From: Streptomyces niger
Lineage (GTDB): Bacteria > Actinomycetota > Actinomycetes > Streptomycetales > Streptomycetaceae
Length of the DNA: 64,000 nucleotides
Direction: 5' to 3'
Assembly (NCBI RefSeq): GCF_000718305.1
Contig: NZ_JOFQ01000004.1
Coordinates: 389,744 to 453,743 of the forward strand
Made by a program: the position numbers and the translations under genes. Positions 12,191-19,245 of the stretch are shown here, one piece after another; the stretch's first letter is position 1; each line of letters opens with the position of its first letter. The notes under the pieces are model-generated. The model had not been told where the DNA came from. It saw only the letters and a list, made by a program, of their open reading frames with translations, and searched no databases.

Positions 12191-12238
12191 GGCGAAAGGG
12201 CCGCCGTTCCCCCGCTCGGGAACGACGGCCCTTTCGCC
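12191..12238. terminator. Bidirectional terminator hairpin
   Basis: A near-perfect stem (arms 12191-12211 and 12218-12238; pairing includes GGCGAAAGGGCCG with CGGCCCTTTCGCC) lies between the convergent NlpC/P60 gene and the ABM-fold gene. It has no long T run, as usual in Streptomyces. Confidence 0.85.
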
Positions 12239-12270
12239 GCAATACGCCGCTTTCGGGCGGTTCCGCGCCC

Positions 12271-12597
12271 CTACTGACGCGGCGTGACCTCGGCCATTTC
12301 GCCCCAGCCGGTGCCCTCGGTCTCCACGTTGATGATTTCCGGGGTGCTCGCGACGAGGCCGGACATCAGCTCGATGGCCTCCTTGAAGTGGTCGGACTGC
12401 ACGTGCGCGGCGCCCGCCTCCTGGCCGGCGAAGGCCTCCAGCAGCACGAACTGGTGCGGGTTGTCCGCGCTCCGGGACCACTCGAAGAAGATGTTGCCCG
12501 GCTCCGCACGGGTGGCGAGCGTGAAGGGCTCGGTCAGCGACAGCCACTCGTCGCTCTTCTCCGGCCGGACGGTGAACTTCACAGCGATGAAAATCAT
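12271..12597 (-). CDS. Antibiotic biosynthesis monooxygenase (ABM)-fold protein
   Basis: Small dimeric ferredoxin-like-fold protein of the ABM/YgiN type; members include quinone monooxygenases and haem-degrading enzymes, but many have no known substrate. Start at ATG 12597 (MIFIAVKFTV) gives 108 residues. The pattern of the fold is visible: beta strand IFIAVKFTVRPE, helix, NIFFEWSRSADNPHQFVLLEAF, then AAHVQSDHFKEAI. Position next to nuo and quinone genes makes a quinone substrate tempting but unproven. It is followed by the shared terminator. Confidence 0.85.
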   Translation of the reverse strand: MIFIAVKFTVRPEKSDEWLSLTEPFTLATRAEPGNIFFEWSRSADNPHQFVLLEAFAGQEAGAAHVQSDHFKEAIELMSGLVASTPEIINVETEGTGWGEMAEVTPRQ

Positions 12598-12726
12598 GCG
12601 ACCACTGTGCGCTCGCGGCGGCGCCGTCGCGAGCCGGCGCGGCCGCCTTTCCACCGATGCCGGAAAACCCGCCACCGATGCCGGGAAACCCGCCGCCCGG
12701 CACGCGCCCCGTACCGGTAGCGCCGC

Positions 12727-13515
12727 TCAGGCCCCGGCGGCCGCGCGGAGCAGAACGGACGCCAGTTCGCCCCGCCGGGCCGGGTAGTCGGCGGTCGGCA
12801 GGGACACCGACAGGGCGCGGACGGAACCGTCGGGGCCTTCGCCCGGGAGCCGTACGGCGAGACAGGTGTGTGCCGGGTCGGTCTCCCCCACCGACACGGC
12901 GATCCCGTCCCGGCGCACCCGGGCCAGCTCCGCCTCGAAGCGCTCGGGCGAGGTGATCGTACGGTCGGTCAGCCGGGGCAGGCCGTGCGCGGCGAGGTAG
13001 CGGCGGCGCGCCGGCCGCTTCAGGGTGGCGAGCAGGACCTTGCCGTGCGCGGTGGCGTGCGCGCCGTGGTCGGGGCCCACCGCGAACGGTCCGCCGGCCG
13101 CCGACACCGGCAGCGTGCTGTCCACGACGGCGATCCGGCCGCGTCCCACCGCGCTGAGGTACGCGTGCGTGCCGGTCGCGCGCCGGACGCCCAGCAGCAG
13201 TTCGCGGGCACCGTCCTCGATGCCGGTCTGCCGCTGGAAGGCCCGGTGCAGCGCGGGGACCCGCGGGCCCAGCACGTAGCCGCCGCCCGCGCGCGTCAGG
13301 TGCCCGCGCGCGGTCAGCGGCGCCAGCAGGTTGTAGACCGTGGAGAGCGAGCAGCCCAGCCGGCGGGCCAGCGCCTTGGCCGTCACCGGTCCCGCCGATC
13401 CGGCCACCGCGTCGAGCACGTCCAGCGCCCGGTCGACGGAGAGCGGTCCGTTGGCGGAACCACCCGTGCCGGCAGCGCCGGCGGCTTCGGGCCCGTTGAC
13501 GGGTGCGGCGGACAT
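12727..13515 (-). CDS. IclR-family transcriptional regulator
   Basis: DNA-binding regulator with an N-terminal winged helix-turn-helix and a C-terminal GAF-like ligand domain. Start at ATG 13515 (MSAAPVNGPE), with a GGAGG site 8 bases upstream, gives 262 residues. The HTH is at about residues 30-85 (SVDRALDVLDAVAGS, then AKALARRLGCSLSTVYNLL). The effector domain contains the usual HATAHGKVLLA motif near residue 170 and a LAVRLP strand. It is 129 bases upstream of the ABM-fold gene on the same strand, so it may control that gene or quinone-related neighbours; ligand unknown. Confidence 0.88.
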   Translation of the reverse strand: MSAAPVNGPEAAGAAGTGGSANGPLSVDRALDVLDAVAGSAGPVTAKALARRLGCSLSTVYNLLAPLTARGHLTRAGGGYVLGPRVPALHRAFQRQTGIEDGARELLLGVRRATGTHAYLSAVGRGRIAVVDSTLPVSAAGGPFAVGPDHGAHATAHGKVLLATLKRPARRRYLAAHGLPRLTDRTITSPERFEAELARVRRDGIAVSVGETDPAHTCLAVRLPGEGPDGSVRALSVSLPTADYPARRGELASVLLRAAAGA

Positions 13516-13567
13516 GGCGGATCCCTCCAGACGTGCCGGGCGGCGGCTGCAACCTCCCCAGGATCCC

Positions 13568-13726
13568 TCACCGTGGCCGGAGCCTGCTCTGCCGGTTGGC
13601 CTCGCGCACCCTCGCCCGCAGTTCCGCCTTCCGGTCCGGCACACCCTTCGCGTCCGCCGGCCGGGTCGCCGGTTCGGTCCGCTCCACGGCCTCGCCCCGT
13701 TCGTCGCCCTCCCGGCCGTCACTCAT
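13568..13726 (-). CDS. Small hypothetical protein, 52 residues
   Basis: A short frame starting at ATG 13726 (MSDGREGDER) with a strong GAGGGGGAG site just upstream, and ending 52 bases before the IclR start. Nearly every codon ends in G or C, as in the neighbouring genes. The product is very polar, acidic in its first third and Arg-rich at the end (ELRARVREANRQSRLRPR), with no hydrophobic core or known domain that I recognise. It may be a leader gene of the IclR transcript. Homology in related genomes would decide. Confidence 0.5.
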   Translation of the reverse strand: MSDGREGDERGEAVERTEPATRPADAKGVPDRKAELRARVREANRQSRLRPR

Positions 13727-13921
13727 GGCTCCCCCTCAGCATCCGGCGCCATGCCCTCGGCATCCCCATGGTTCACGCTCCGTGGTCAGCTCGGGACTTT
13801 CCGTACCCCCAGCCTGACCGCACGCAGGGCGTAAGGACAGCAGGCACAATCCGCCAACTTCGCGTGTCAAGGGAGATGTTCGGACAAGAAGGCGAGATGC
13901 GGCGCGGCGCGGACAGCGCGA

Positions 13922-13950
13922 AGCCGCCACCGGTCGGGCCGGTGGCGGCT
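13922..13950 (-). terminator. Terminator hairpin after the geranylgeranyl reductase gene
   Basis: Perfect 12-base-pair stem (AGCCGCCACCGG with its complement) around a 5-base loop, 39 bases past the end of the reductase gene on the minus strand. Confidence 0.75.
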
Positions 13951-13988
13951 CGGCCGGGCGGGGTGGCCCCGCGGGTCCCTCGGGCGGC

Positions 13989-15299
13989 TCAGGCCTTCGG
14001 GGCGACCTTGCTCAGGCCGTTGATGATGCGGTCCATGGCGTCGCCGCCGGTGGGGTCGGTCAGGTTGGCCAGCATCTTCAGGGTGAACTTCATCAGCACC
14101 GGGTGGGTCAGGCCGCGCTGGGTGGCCATCTTCATGACCTTCGGGTTGCCGATGAGCTTCACGAAGGCGCGGCCGAGGGAGTAGTAGCCGCCGTAGGTGT
14201 CCTTGAGGATCTTCGGGTAGCGCTGGAGGGCCAGCTCACGCTGGGCGTACGTGGCGCGCGCGTGCGCCTGCACGATGACGTCGGCCGCGATCTGGCCGGA
14301 CTCCATGGCGTACGCGATGCCCTCGCCGTTGAAGGGGTTCACCAGGCCGCCCGCGTCACCGACCAGGAGCAGGCCCTTGGTGTAGTGCGGCTGGCGGTTG
14401 AAGGCCATCGGGAGGGCGGCGCCGCGGATCGGGGTGGTCATGTTGTCCGGGGTGTAGCCCCAGTCCTCCGGCATCGAGGCGCACCAGGCCTTGAGGATCT
14501 CGCGCCAGTCCAGCTCCTTGAAGGAGCTGGAGGTGTTCAGCACGCCCAGGCCCACGTTGGAGGTGCCGTCGCCCATGCCGAAGATCCACCCGTAGCCGGG
14601 CAGCAGCCGGTCCTGCGGGCCGCTGCGGTCCCACAGCTCCAGCCAGGACTCCAGGTAGTCGTCGTCGTGGCGCGGGGACTCGAAGTACGTACGGACCGCG
14701 ACGCCCATCGGGCGGTCCTCGCGGCGGTGCAGGCCCATCGCCAGGGAGAGCCGGGTGGAGTTGCCGTCCGCTGCGACCACCAGCGGGGCGTGGAAGGAGA
14801 CCGGGGTCTTCTCCTCGCCGAGCTTGGCGGTCACGCCCTCGATCCGGCCGGTCAGGTCGTTGACGATCGGGCCGCTGACGTTGCAGCGCTCGTACAGCCG
14901 GGCGCCGGCCTTCTGCGCCTGCCGGGCCAGCTGCTCGTCGAAGTCGTCGCGCTTGCGGACCAGACCGTAGTCCGGGTACGAGGCGAGGTCCGGCCAGTCC
15001 AGCTGGAGGCGGACGCCGCCGCCGATGATGCGCAGGCCCTTGTTGCGCAGCCAGCCGGCCTCCTCGGAGATGTCGATGCCCATCGACACCAGCTGCTTGG
15101 TGGCGCGGGGGGTCAGCCCGTCACCGCAGACCTTCTCCCTCGGGAAGGCCGTCTTCTCCAGCAGGAGGACGTCCAGGCCGGCCTTGGCCAGGTGGTACGC
15201 GGTCGCCGAGCCGGCCGGCCCGGCCCCCACGACGATCACATCGGCGGTGTGCTCGGAGCGCGCCTGGGTGGGCGCGTCGGCCTCGGTCACGTCGGTCAC
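13989..15299 (-). CDS. Geranylgeranyl reductase family FAD protein, probable menaquinone side-chain reductase
   Basis: FAD-dependent enzyme expected to saturate isoprene units; the actinobacterial branch (MenJ type) reduces double bonds of the menaquinone side chain. The 436-residue product has the N-terminal dinucleotide fold VIVVGAGPAGSATAYHLAKA (about 21-40), the family motif FPREKVCGDGLTPRA (about 52-66), and the FAD-contacting VGDAGGLVNPFNGEGI (about 310-325). The start is GTG 15299 with a GGGAGA site. Its position between menG and nuo supports a role in making the partly saturated menaquinones typical of Streptomyces. An archaeal-lipid-type role is unlikely here. Confidence 0.85.
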   Translation of the reverse strand: MTDVTEADAPTQARSEHTADVIVVGAGPAGSATAYHLAKAGLDVLLLEKTAFPREKVCGDGLTPRATKQLVSMGIDISEEAGWLRNKGLRIIGGGVRLQLDWPDLASYPDYGLVRKRDDFDEQLARQAQKAGARLYERCNVSGPIVNDLTGRIEGVTAKLGEEKTPVSFHAPLVVAADGNSTRLSLAMGLHRREDRPMGVAVRTYFESPRHDDDYLESWLELWDRSGPQDRLLPGYGWIFGMGDGTSNVGLGVLNTSSSFKELDWREILKAWCASMPEDWGYTPDNMTTPIRGAALPMAFNRQPHYTKGLLLVGDAGGLVNPFNGEGIAYAMESGQIAADVIVQAHARATYAQRELALQRYPKILKDTYGGYYSLGRAFVKLIGNPKVMKMATQRGLTHPVLMKFTLKMLANLTDPTGGDAMDRIINGLSKVAPKA

Positions 15300-15396
15300 G
15301 GCGTAATCTCCCGGAACTCGAAATCTGAGTGCCGACCGGCACAGGACCCGTGCAGTCTATGCAGGCCGATGTGGACCGAAAACGAAGGGTTGGCCC

Positions 15397-15909
15397 ATGC
15401 AGAAGCCGCTTCCCGCCGTCGAACTGCGTGTTCCCACCGAGGAGGACGCCTGGAACTGGCACCGCGTGTTCGACGACCCGGAGGTCATGGAGTTCCACGG
15501 CGGCGCGTCCGCCGAGCTGTCGGTGTACGAGGAGCTGACCGCGCGGCAGCGCCGCCACCACGCCGAACGCGGCTACTGCCTCTACACGATGCTCGACCCG
15601 GCGGACGGCGCGGTGATCGGCTTCACCGGCGCGCAGCCGTGGCCGCACCCGAACTGGGGCCCGGTCGGCGAGATAGAGATCGGCTGGCGGCTGGGCCGGA
15701 AGTACTGGGGCAAGGGCTACGCCACGGCCGCGGCCCGGCGCGCCCTGGAGGACGTACGGACGGCCGGGGTGCGGCACGTCGTGGCGATGGTGGACGCACG
15801 CAACGCCCGCTCGATCGCGGTGACCCGGCGCCTCGGCATGCACCAGGCCGAAACGTTCGTCTCACCCGTGTCGAAGGTGACGGGGCTGTGCCACCGGCTG
15901 GACCTCTGA
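15397..15909 (+). CDS. GNAT N-acetyltransferase, RimJ/RimL type
   Basis: Acyl-CoA-dependent acetyltransferase of unknown substrate. The 170-residue product has the GNAT core: GEIEIGWRLGRKYWGKGYAT, with the acetyl-CoA loop RKYWGKGYAT (about residues 100-109), and the C-terminal NARSIAVTRRLGM motif typical of the RimJ/RimL subfamily. Start ATG 15397 has a GAAGGG ribosome site. It is divergent from the reductase gene and convergent with menG; nothing links it to quinone synthesis beyond position. Confidence 0.85.
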   Translation: MQKPLPAVELRVPTEEDAWNWHRVFDDPEVMEFHGGASAELSVYEELTARQRRHHAERGYCLYTMLDPADGAVIGFTGAQPWPHPNWGPVGEIEIGWRLGRKYWGKGYATAAARRALEDVRTAGVRHVVAMVDARNARSIAVTRRLGMHQAETFVSPVSKVTGLCHRLDL

Positions 15910-15911
15910 GC

Positions 15912-15936
15912 CCGGCGGCCGGTTCCGGCCCGCCGC
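15912..15936. terminator. Probable terminator between convergent GNAT and menG genes
   Basis: GC-only stem CGGCGGCCGG / CCGGCCCGCCG with a single bulge, just after the GNAT stop and just before the menG stop. It can serve both strands. Confidence 0.5.
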
Positions 15937-15939
15937 GGA

Positions 15940-16647
15940 TCAGGCGGCCGGCTTGGTCCCCCGGTGGAGGGCGACGATGCCGCCCGTGAGGTTGCGCCAG
16001 GCGACCTTCGTCCAGCCCGCCCGCTGGAGCAGCGTCGCCAGCGCGGGCTGGTCGGGCCAGGCGCGGATGGAGTCGGCGAGGTAGACGTACGCGTCGGGGT
16101 TGGAGCTGACCGCGGTCGCGACCGGCGGCAGCGCGCGCATCAGGTACTCGGTGTAGACGGTCCGGAACGGCGCCCACGTCGGGTGGCTGAACTCGCAGAT
16201 GACGACCCGGCCGCCGGGCTTGGTCACGCGGTACAGCTCCGCCAGCGCGGCGTCGGTGTCCTGGACGTTCCGCAGCCCGAAGGAGATCGTGACGGCGTCG
16301 AACACGCCGTCCGCGAAGGGCAGCTTCATCGCGTCACCGGCGGTGAAGGGCAGCCACGGCTGCCGCTTCTTGCCCTCGCGCAGCATGCCGGTGGAGAAGT
16401 CGCACGGCACGACGTACGCGCCGGTGCGGGCGAACGGCACGGAGGAGGTGCCCGTACCGGCCGCGAGGTCCAGCACCCGCTCGGCGGGCCGGGCCGCCAC
16501 CGCGCGATCCACGGCCTTCCGCCACAGCCGCGTCTGCCCCAAAGACAGCACGTCGTTGGTGAGGTCGTACCGTTCCGCCACGTCGTCGAACATCGAGGCG
16601 ACTTCGTGCGGCTGCTTGTCCAGGGATGCTCGGGTCACGACAGCCAT
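15940..16647 (-). CDS. menG: Demethylmenaquinone methyltransferase (UbiE/MenG)
   Basis: SAM-dependent C-methyltransferase for the last step of menaquinone synthesis, demethylmenaquinone to menaquinone, at the membrane surface. The 235-residue product carries the signature [20 protein letters not shown] (about 19-38), the SAM motif [13 protein letters not shown] (about 59-71), and the family motif [19 protein letters not shown]. The start is ATG 16647 ([10 protein letters not shown]); a GTG four codons downstream is an alternative. Streptomyces also needs this enzyme in the futalosine route, whose other genes are nearby. Confidence 0.93.
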   Translation of the reverse strand: MAVVTRASLDKQPHEVASMFDDVAERYDLTNDVLSLGQTRLWRKAVDRAVAARPAERVLDLAAGTGTSSVPFARTGAYVVPCDFSTGMLREGKKRQPWLPFTAGDAMKLPFADGVFDAVTISFGLRNVQDTDAALAELYRVTKPGGRVVICEFSHPTWAPFRTVYTEYLMRALPPVATAVSSNPDAYVYLADSIRAWPDQPALATLLQRAGWTKVAWRNLTGGIVALHRGTKPAA

Positions 16648-16669
16648 TGTTCACCACGGGTGGTGAGGG

Positions 16670-17272
16670 TCAGAAGCCGACCAGCGTCGCGAGGTCGATG
16701 GTGATCGGGAACGGCCAGTCCGTTTCCAGCTTCCCGACGTGGACAGGGTGCTCGGGGGCAGGGATGTACTCGCCCCTCTCAGTGTGAAGCCAGTACTCGT
16801 GGATCTCGGGGAGGTTGTCCTTACCTCGCTCGACCCGCCAGTAGTACGGCACGCCTGCGGCGGCGTACATGGCCGGCTTACGCACACGGTCGGCCTGGCG
16901 CGAACCAGGGGAAACCACTTCCACCGCCAAAGCAAGGTTCTCGACAGGTACGCACTCCAGCTCGAAGAAGTCGAGCTTGCGCGTGTCAAAGACGATGACG
17001 TCTGGGATCGGAGGATTCTGGTCATCGACCAGGACACACTGCTCAGAGGCGACCGCATATGGCTCGCGTCGCGCGTCCCTCAAGTGGCGCTCAATCTGGC
17101 TTCGCACTCCGTTGTGCCACACCACAGCCATCCCCCGAGGCACGACCACTCCGTCCACAAGTTCCCAGTCGAAAGGAAGCTCCAAGTCCTTCACCTGATC
17201 GACGGTCCAGCCCTCCTCGGGCGGGAACATCCAGGTCTCAGGAGTGGCCTGCTCCAGCCGTTCAGCGATCAT
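16670..17272 (-). CDS. Uma2 family (DUF820) PD-(D/E)XK nuclease-like protein
   Basis: Member of the Uma2 family of restriction-endonuclease-like folds; no biochemical role is settled. I start it at ATG 17272 (MIAERLEQAT), which has a GGGAG site 5 bases upstream, giving 200 residues; an ATG at 17284 has none. Visible core: WELVDGVVV with the conserved Glu, then PDVIVFD (Asp), then LAVEVVSPGSRQADRVRKPA with Glu and Lys, and YAAAGVPYYWRVE. Codon usage is visibly less GC-rich than in the genes on either side, which fits recent acquisition. It stands alone between menG and the mqnC operon. Confidence 0.85.
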   Translation of the reverse strand: MIAERLEQATPETWMFPPEEGWTVDQVKDLELPFDWELVDGVVVPRGMAVVWHNGVRSQIERHLRDARREPYAVASEQCVLVDDQNPPIPDVIVFDTRKLDFFELECVPVENLALAVEVVSPGSRQADRVRKPAMYAAAGVPYYWRVERGKDNLPEIHEYWLHTERGEYIPAPEHPVHVGKLETDWPFPITIDLATLVGF

Positions 17273-17362
17273 CACTGCTCCCATGGACGCGAGTCTGGAC
17301 GCGGGTGCGAGTCGCGGTCCCGTATATGACCGTACCGTCACTCGAAGGAGTGGGCCGGGATA

Positions 17363-17920
17363 TCAGCGCCGGCGAAAGACCAGGCGGCCGTCCAGGACCG
17401 TGGCCAGGCAGGTGCTGTCCTCGGCGAGGACGGTGAAGTCGGCGGGGGCGCCCGGGGCGAGGGCGACCGGGCGGTCGCGGAGGCCGGATCGGGTCACCGC
17501 CGTGCGGACCGAGGCCCGGGTGAAGGGGCCGGCCACGGACGTCGTGCCGGTGGCCAGCAGGCGCTGGAGGCCGCGGCGGGCGCTGCCGCCCCAGCGGGTG
17601 TCGGGCATGTCGAGTGCGGCGAGGGCCGCGCCGCGGATCGGCTCCGTGCCCAGCTCGGCGGCCTCGCGCGGGTCGGGGTGGTAGGCCGATTCCAGGTACG
17701 CGGCGCCGTCGGGCTCATGGCGGCCCGGGGAGAGCACCCCGTCCCACTCGCGCACCCGCACCCGGTCGCCGTACTCGGCGGCCAGGTCCGCGTACCGGCC
17801 GATGGCCTCGATGCGGGAGCCGGAGACCAGCACCGCGTCCGCGCCGGGGGCCGGACCACCGGCCGGGACGCCGGCGGTCGAGGCGGCCTCGACCGCACGG
17901 ACGTGGTGCAGGGTCAGCAT
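17363..17920 (-). CDS. Imidazolonepropionase-like (amidohydrolase composite-domain) protein, probably non-catalytic
   Basis: A 185-residue protein resembling the beta-sandwich and peripheral parts of amidohydrolases such as imidazolonepropionase. The N-terminal strand region (LVSGSRIEAIGRYADLAAEYGD) and the C-terminal PVALAPGAPADFTVLAED..CLATVLDGRLVFRRR typical of the composite domain are present. The metal-binding HxH motif and most of the TIM barrel are missing; only GRHEPDGAAYLESAYHPD stands where the barrel would begin. It starts 10 bases after the mqnC stop, so it is co-transcribed with mqnC and may be translationally coupled. Whether it acts in quinone synthesis is unknown. Confidence 0.75.
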   Translation of the reverse strand: MLTLHHVRAVEAASTAGVPAGGPAPGADAVLVSGSRIEAIGRYADLAAEYGDRVRVREWDGVLSPGRHEPDGAAYLESAYHPDPREAAELGTEPIRGAALAALDMPDTRWGGSARRGLQRLLATGTTSVAGPFTRASVRTAVTRSGLRDRPVALAPGAPADFTVLAEDSTCLATVLDGRLVFRRR

Positions 17921-17930
17921 CGCGAGCGAC

Positions 17931-19127
17931 TCAGCTCGCGTCGATGAGCTTCAGCTCGGGGTTCGTCTTGGCCTTGTCGAACGCCGTGGAGGAGATGTGC
18001 GAGGTGACGCGGTCGTCGACCGGGTCGTTCGCCGGGTCGTCGTGCACGACCAGGTGCTCGTACGTCGTGGCGCGCTGCGCCGGGACACGGCCCGCCTTGC
18101 GGATCAGCTCGATGATCTCCTGGCGGTTGGAGCGGTGCTTGGCGCCGGCCGAGGAGACGACGTTCTCCTCCAGCATGATCGAGCCGAGGTCGTCCGCGCC
18201 GTAGTGCAGCGACAGCTGGCCGACCTCCTTGCCGGTGGTGAGCCAGGAGCCCTGGATGTGGGCGACGTTGTCGAGGAAGATCCGGGCGATGGCGATCATC
18301 CGCAGGTACTCGAAGAGCGTGGCCTGGGTGCGGCCCTTCAGCGCGTTGTTCTGCGGCTGGTAGGTGTACGGGATGAACGCGCGGAAGCCGCCCGTACGAT
18401 CCTGCACGTCGCGGATCATGCGCAGGTGCTCGATGCGCTCGGCGTTGGTCTCGCCCGTCCCCATGAGCATGGTCGAGGTGGACTCGACGCCCAGGTTGTG
18501 CGCCTCCTCCATGATCTCCAGCCAGCGCTCGCCGGACTCCTTGAGCGGGGCGATGGCCTTGCGGGGGCGGGCCGGCAGCAGCTCGGCGCCGGCGCCCGCG
18601 AAGGAGTCGAGACCGGCGGCGTGGATCCGCTGGATGGCCTCCTTGGTGGAGACCTTGGAGATGCGGGCCATGTGCTCGACCTCGGAGGCGCCGAGGGAGT
18701 GGATGACCAGCTGCGGGTACGCCTTCTTGATCGCGGCGAAGTGCTCTTCGTAGTACTCGACGCCGTAGTCCGGGTGGTGGCCGCCCTGGAACATGATCTG
18801 GGTGCCGCCCAGCTCCACGGTCTCCGCGCAGCGGCGCAGGATGTCGTCCAGGTCCCGCGTCCAGACGTCGGGGCTCTTCGGCGCGGCGAAGAAAGCGCAG
18901 AACTTGCAGGCCGTCACGCAGGAGTTCGTGTAGTTGATGTTCCGCTCGATGATGTACGTCGCGATGTGCTCCGTACCGGCGTAGCGGCGGCGGCGCGCGG
19001 CGTCGGCGGCCTTGCCGAGGGCGTGCAGCGGCGCGTCACGGTACAGCTCGACGGCTTCCTCGGGGGTGATCCGCCCGCCCTCCGCGGCGCGGTCGAGTAC
19101 GGACTGGAGGTCGGCGTTCTCGGTCAC
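17931..19127 (-). CDS. mqnC: Cyclic dehypoxanthinyl futalosine synthase (radical SAM)
   Basis: Radical SAM enzyme of the futalosine pathway; closes dehypoxanthine futalosine to its cyclic form. Start GTG 19127 (VTENADLQSV), with a GAAGGGA site, gives 398 residues. The 4Fe-4S/SAM motif CVTACKFC is at C70, C74, C77. Further MqnC features: MFQGGHHPDYGVEYYEEHF, GAGAELL, and IQGSWLTTGKEVGQLSL near the C-terminus. It is related to MqnE in this same window but has the C-terminal half expected for MqnC. An upstream in-frame start overlapping the kinase gene is unlikely. Confidence 0.93.
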   Translation of the reverse strand: MTENADLQSVLDRAAEGGRITPEEAVELYRDAPLHALGKAADAARRRRYAGTEHIATYIIERNINYTNSCVTACKFCAFFAAPKSPDVWTRDLDDILRRCAETVELGGTQIMFQGGHHPDYGVEYYEEHFAAIKKAYPQLVIHSLGASEVEHMARISKVSTKEAIQRIHAAGLDSFAGAGAELLPARPRKAIAPLKESGERWLEIMEEAHNLGVESTSTMLMGTGETNAERIEHLRMIRDVQDRTGGFRAFIPYTYQPQNNALKGRTQATLFEYLRMIAIARIFLDNVAHIQGSWLTTGKEVGQLSLHYGADDLGSIMLEENVVSSAGAKHRSNRQEIIELIRKAGRVPAQRATTYEHLVVHDDPANDPVDDRVTSHISSTAFDKAKTNPELKLIDAS

Positions 19128-19245
19128 CGGGCGTCCCTTCGAGGTTCTTGAGCGGGCAGGCATCAGGCCCGATCCAGCGTACGCCAGGGGTCCGACGGGG
19201 CCGTTGGCGGTGGGCCAGTTCGTCCGGTACGCGCGGGCCGGGCGG

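Noticed and set aside
13736..13930. Short leftward frame upstream of the 52-codon gene
   Set aside because: It runs through the reductase terminator region, has odd Cys/Gly-rich composition and no ribosome site.
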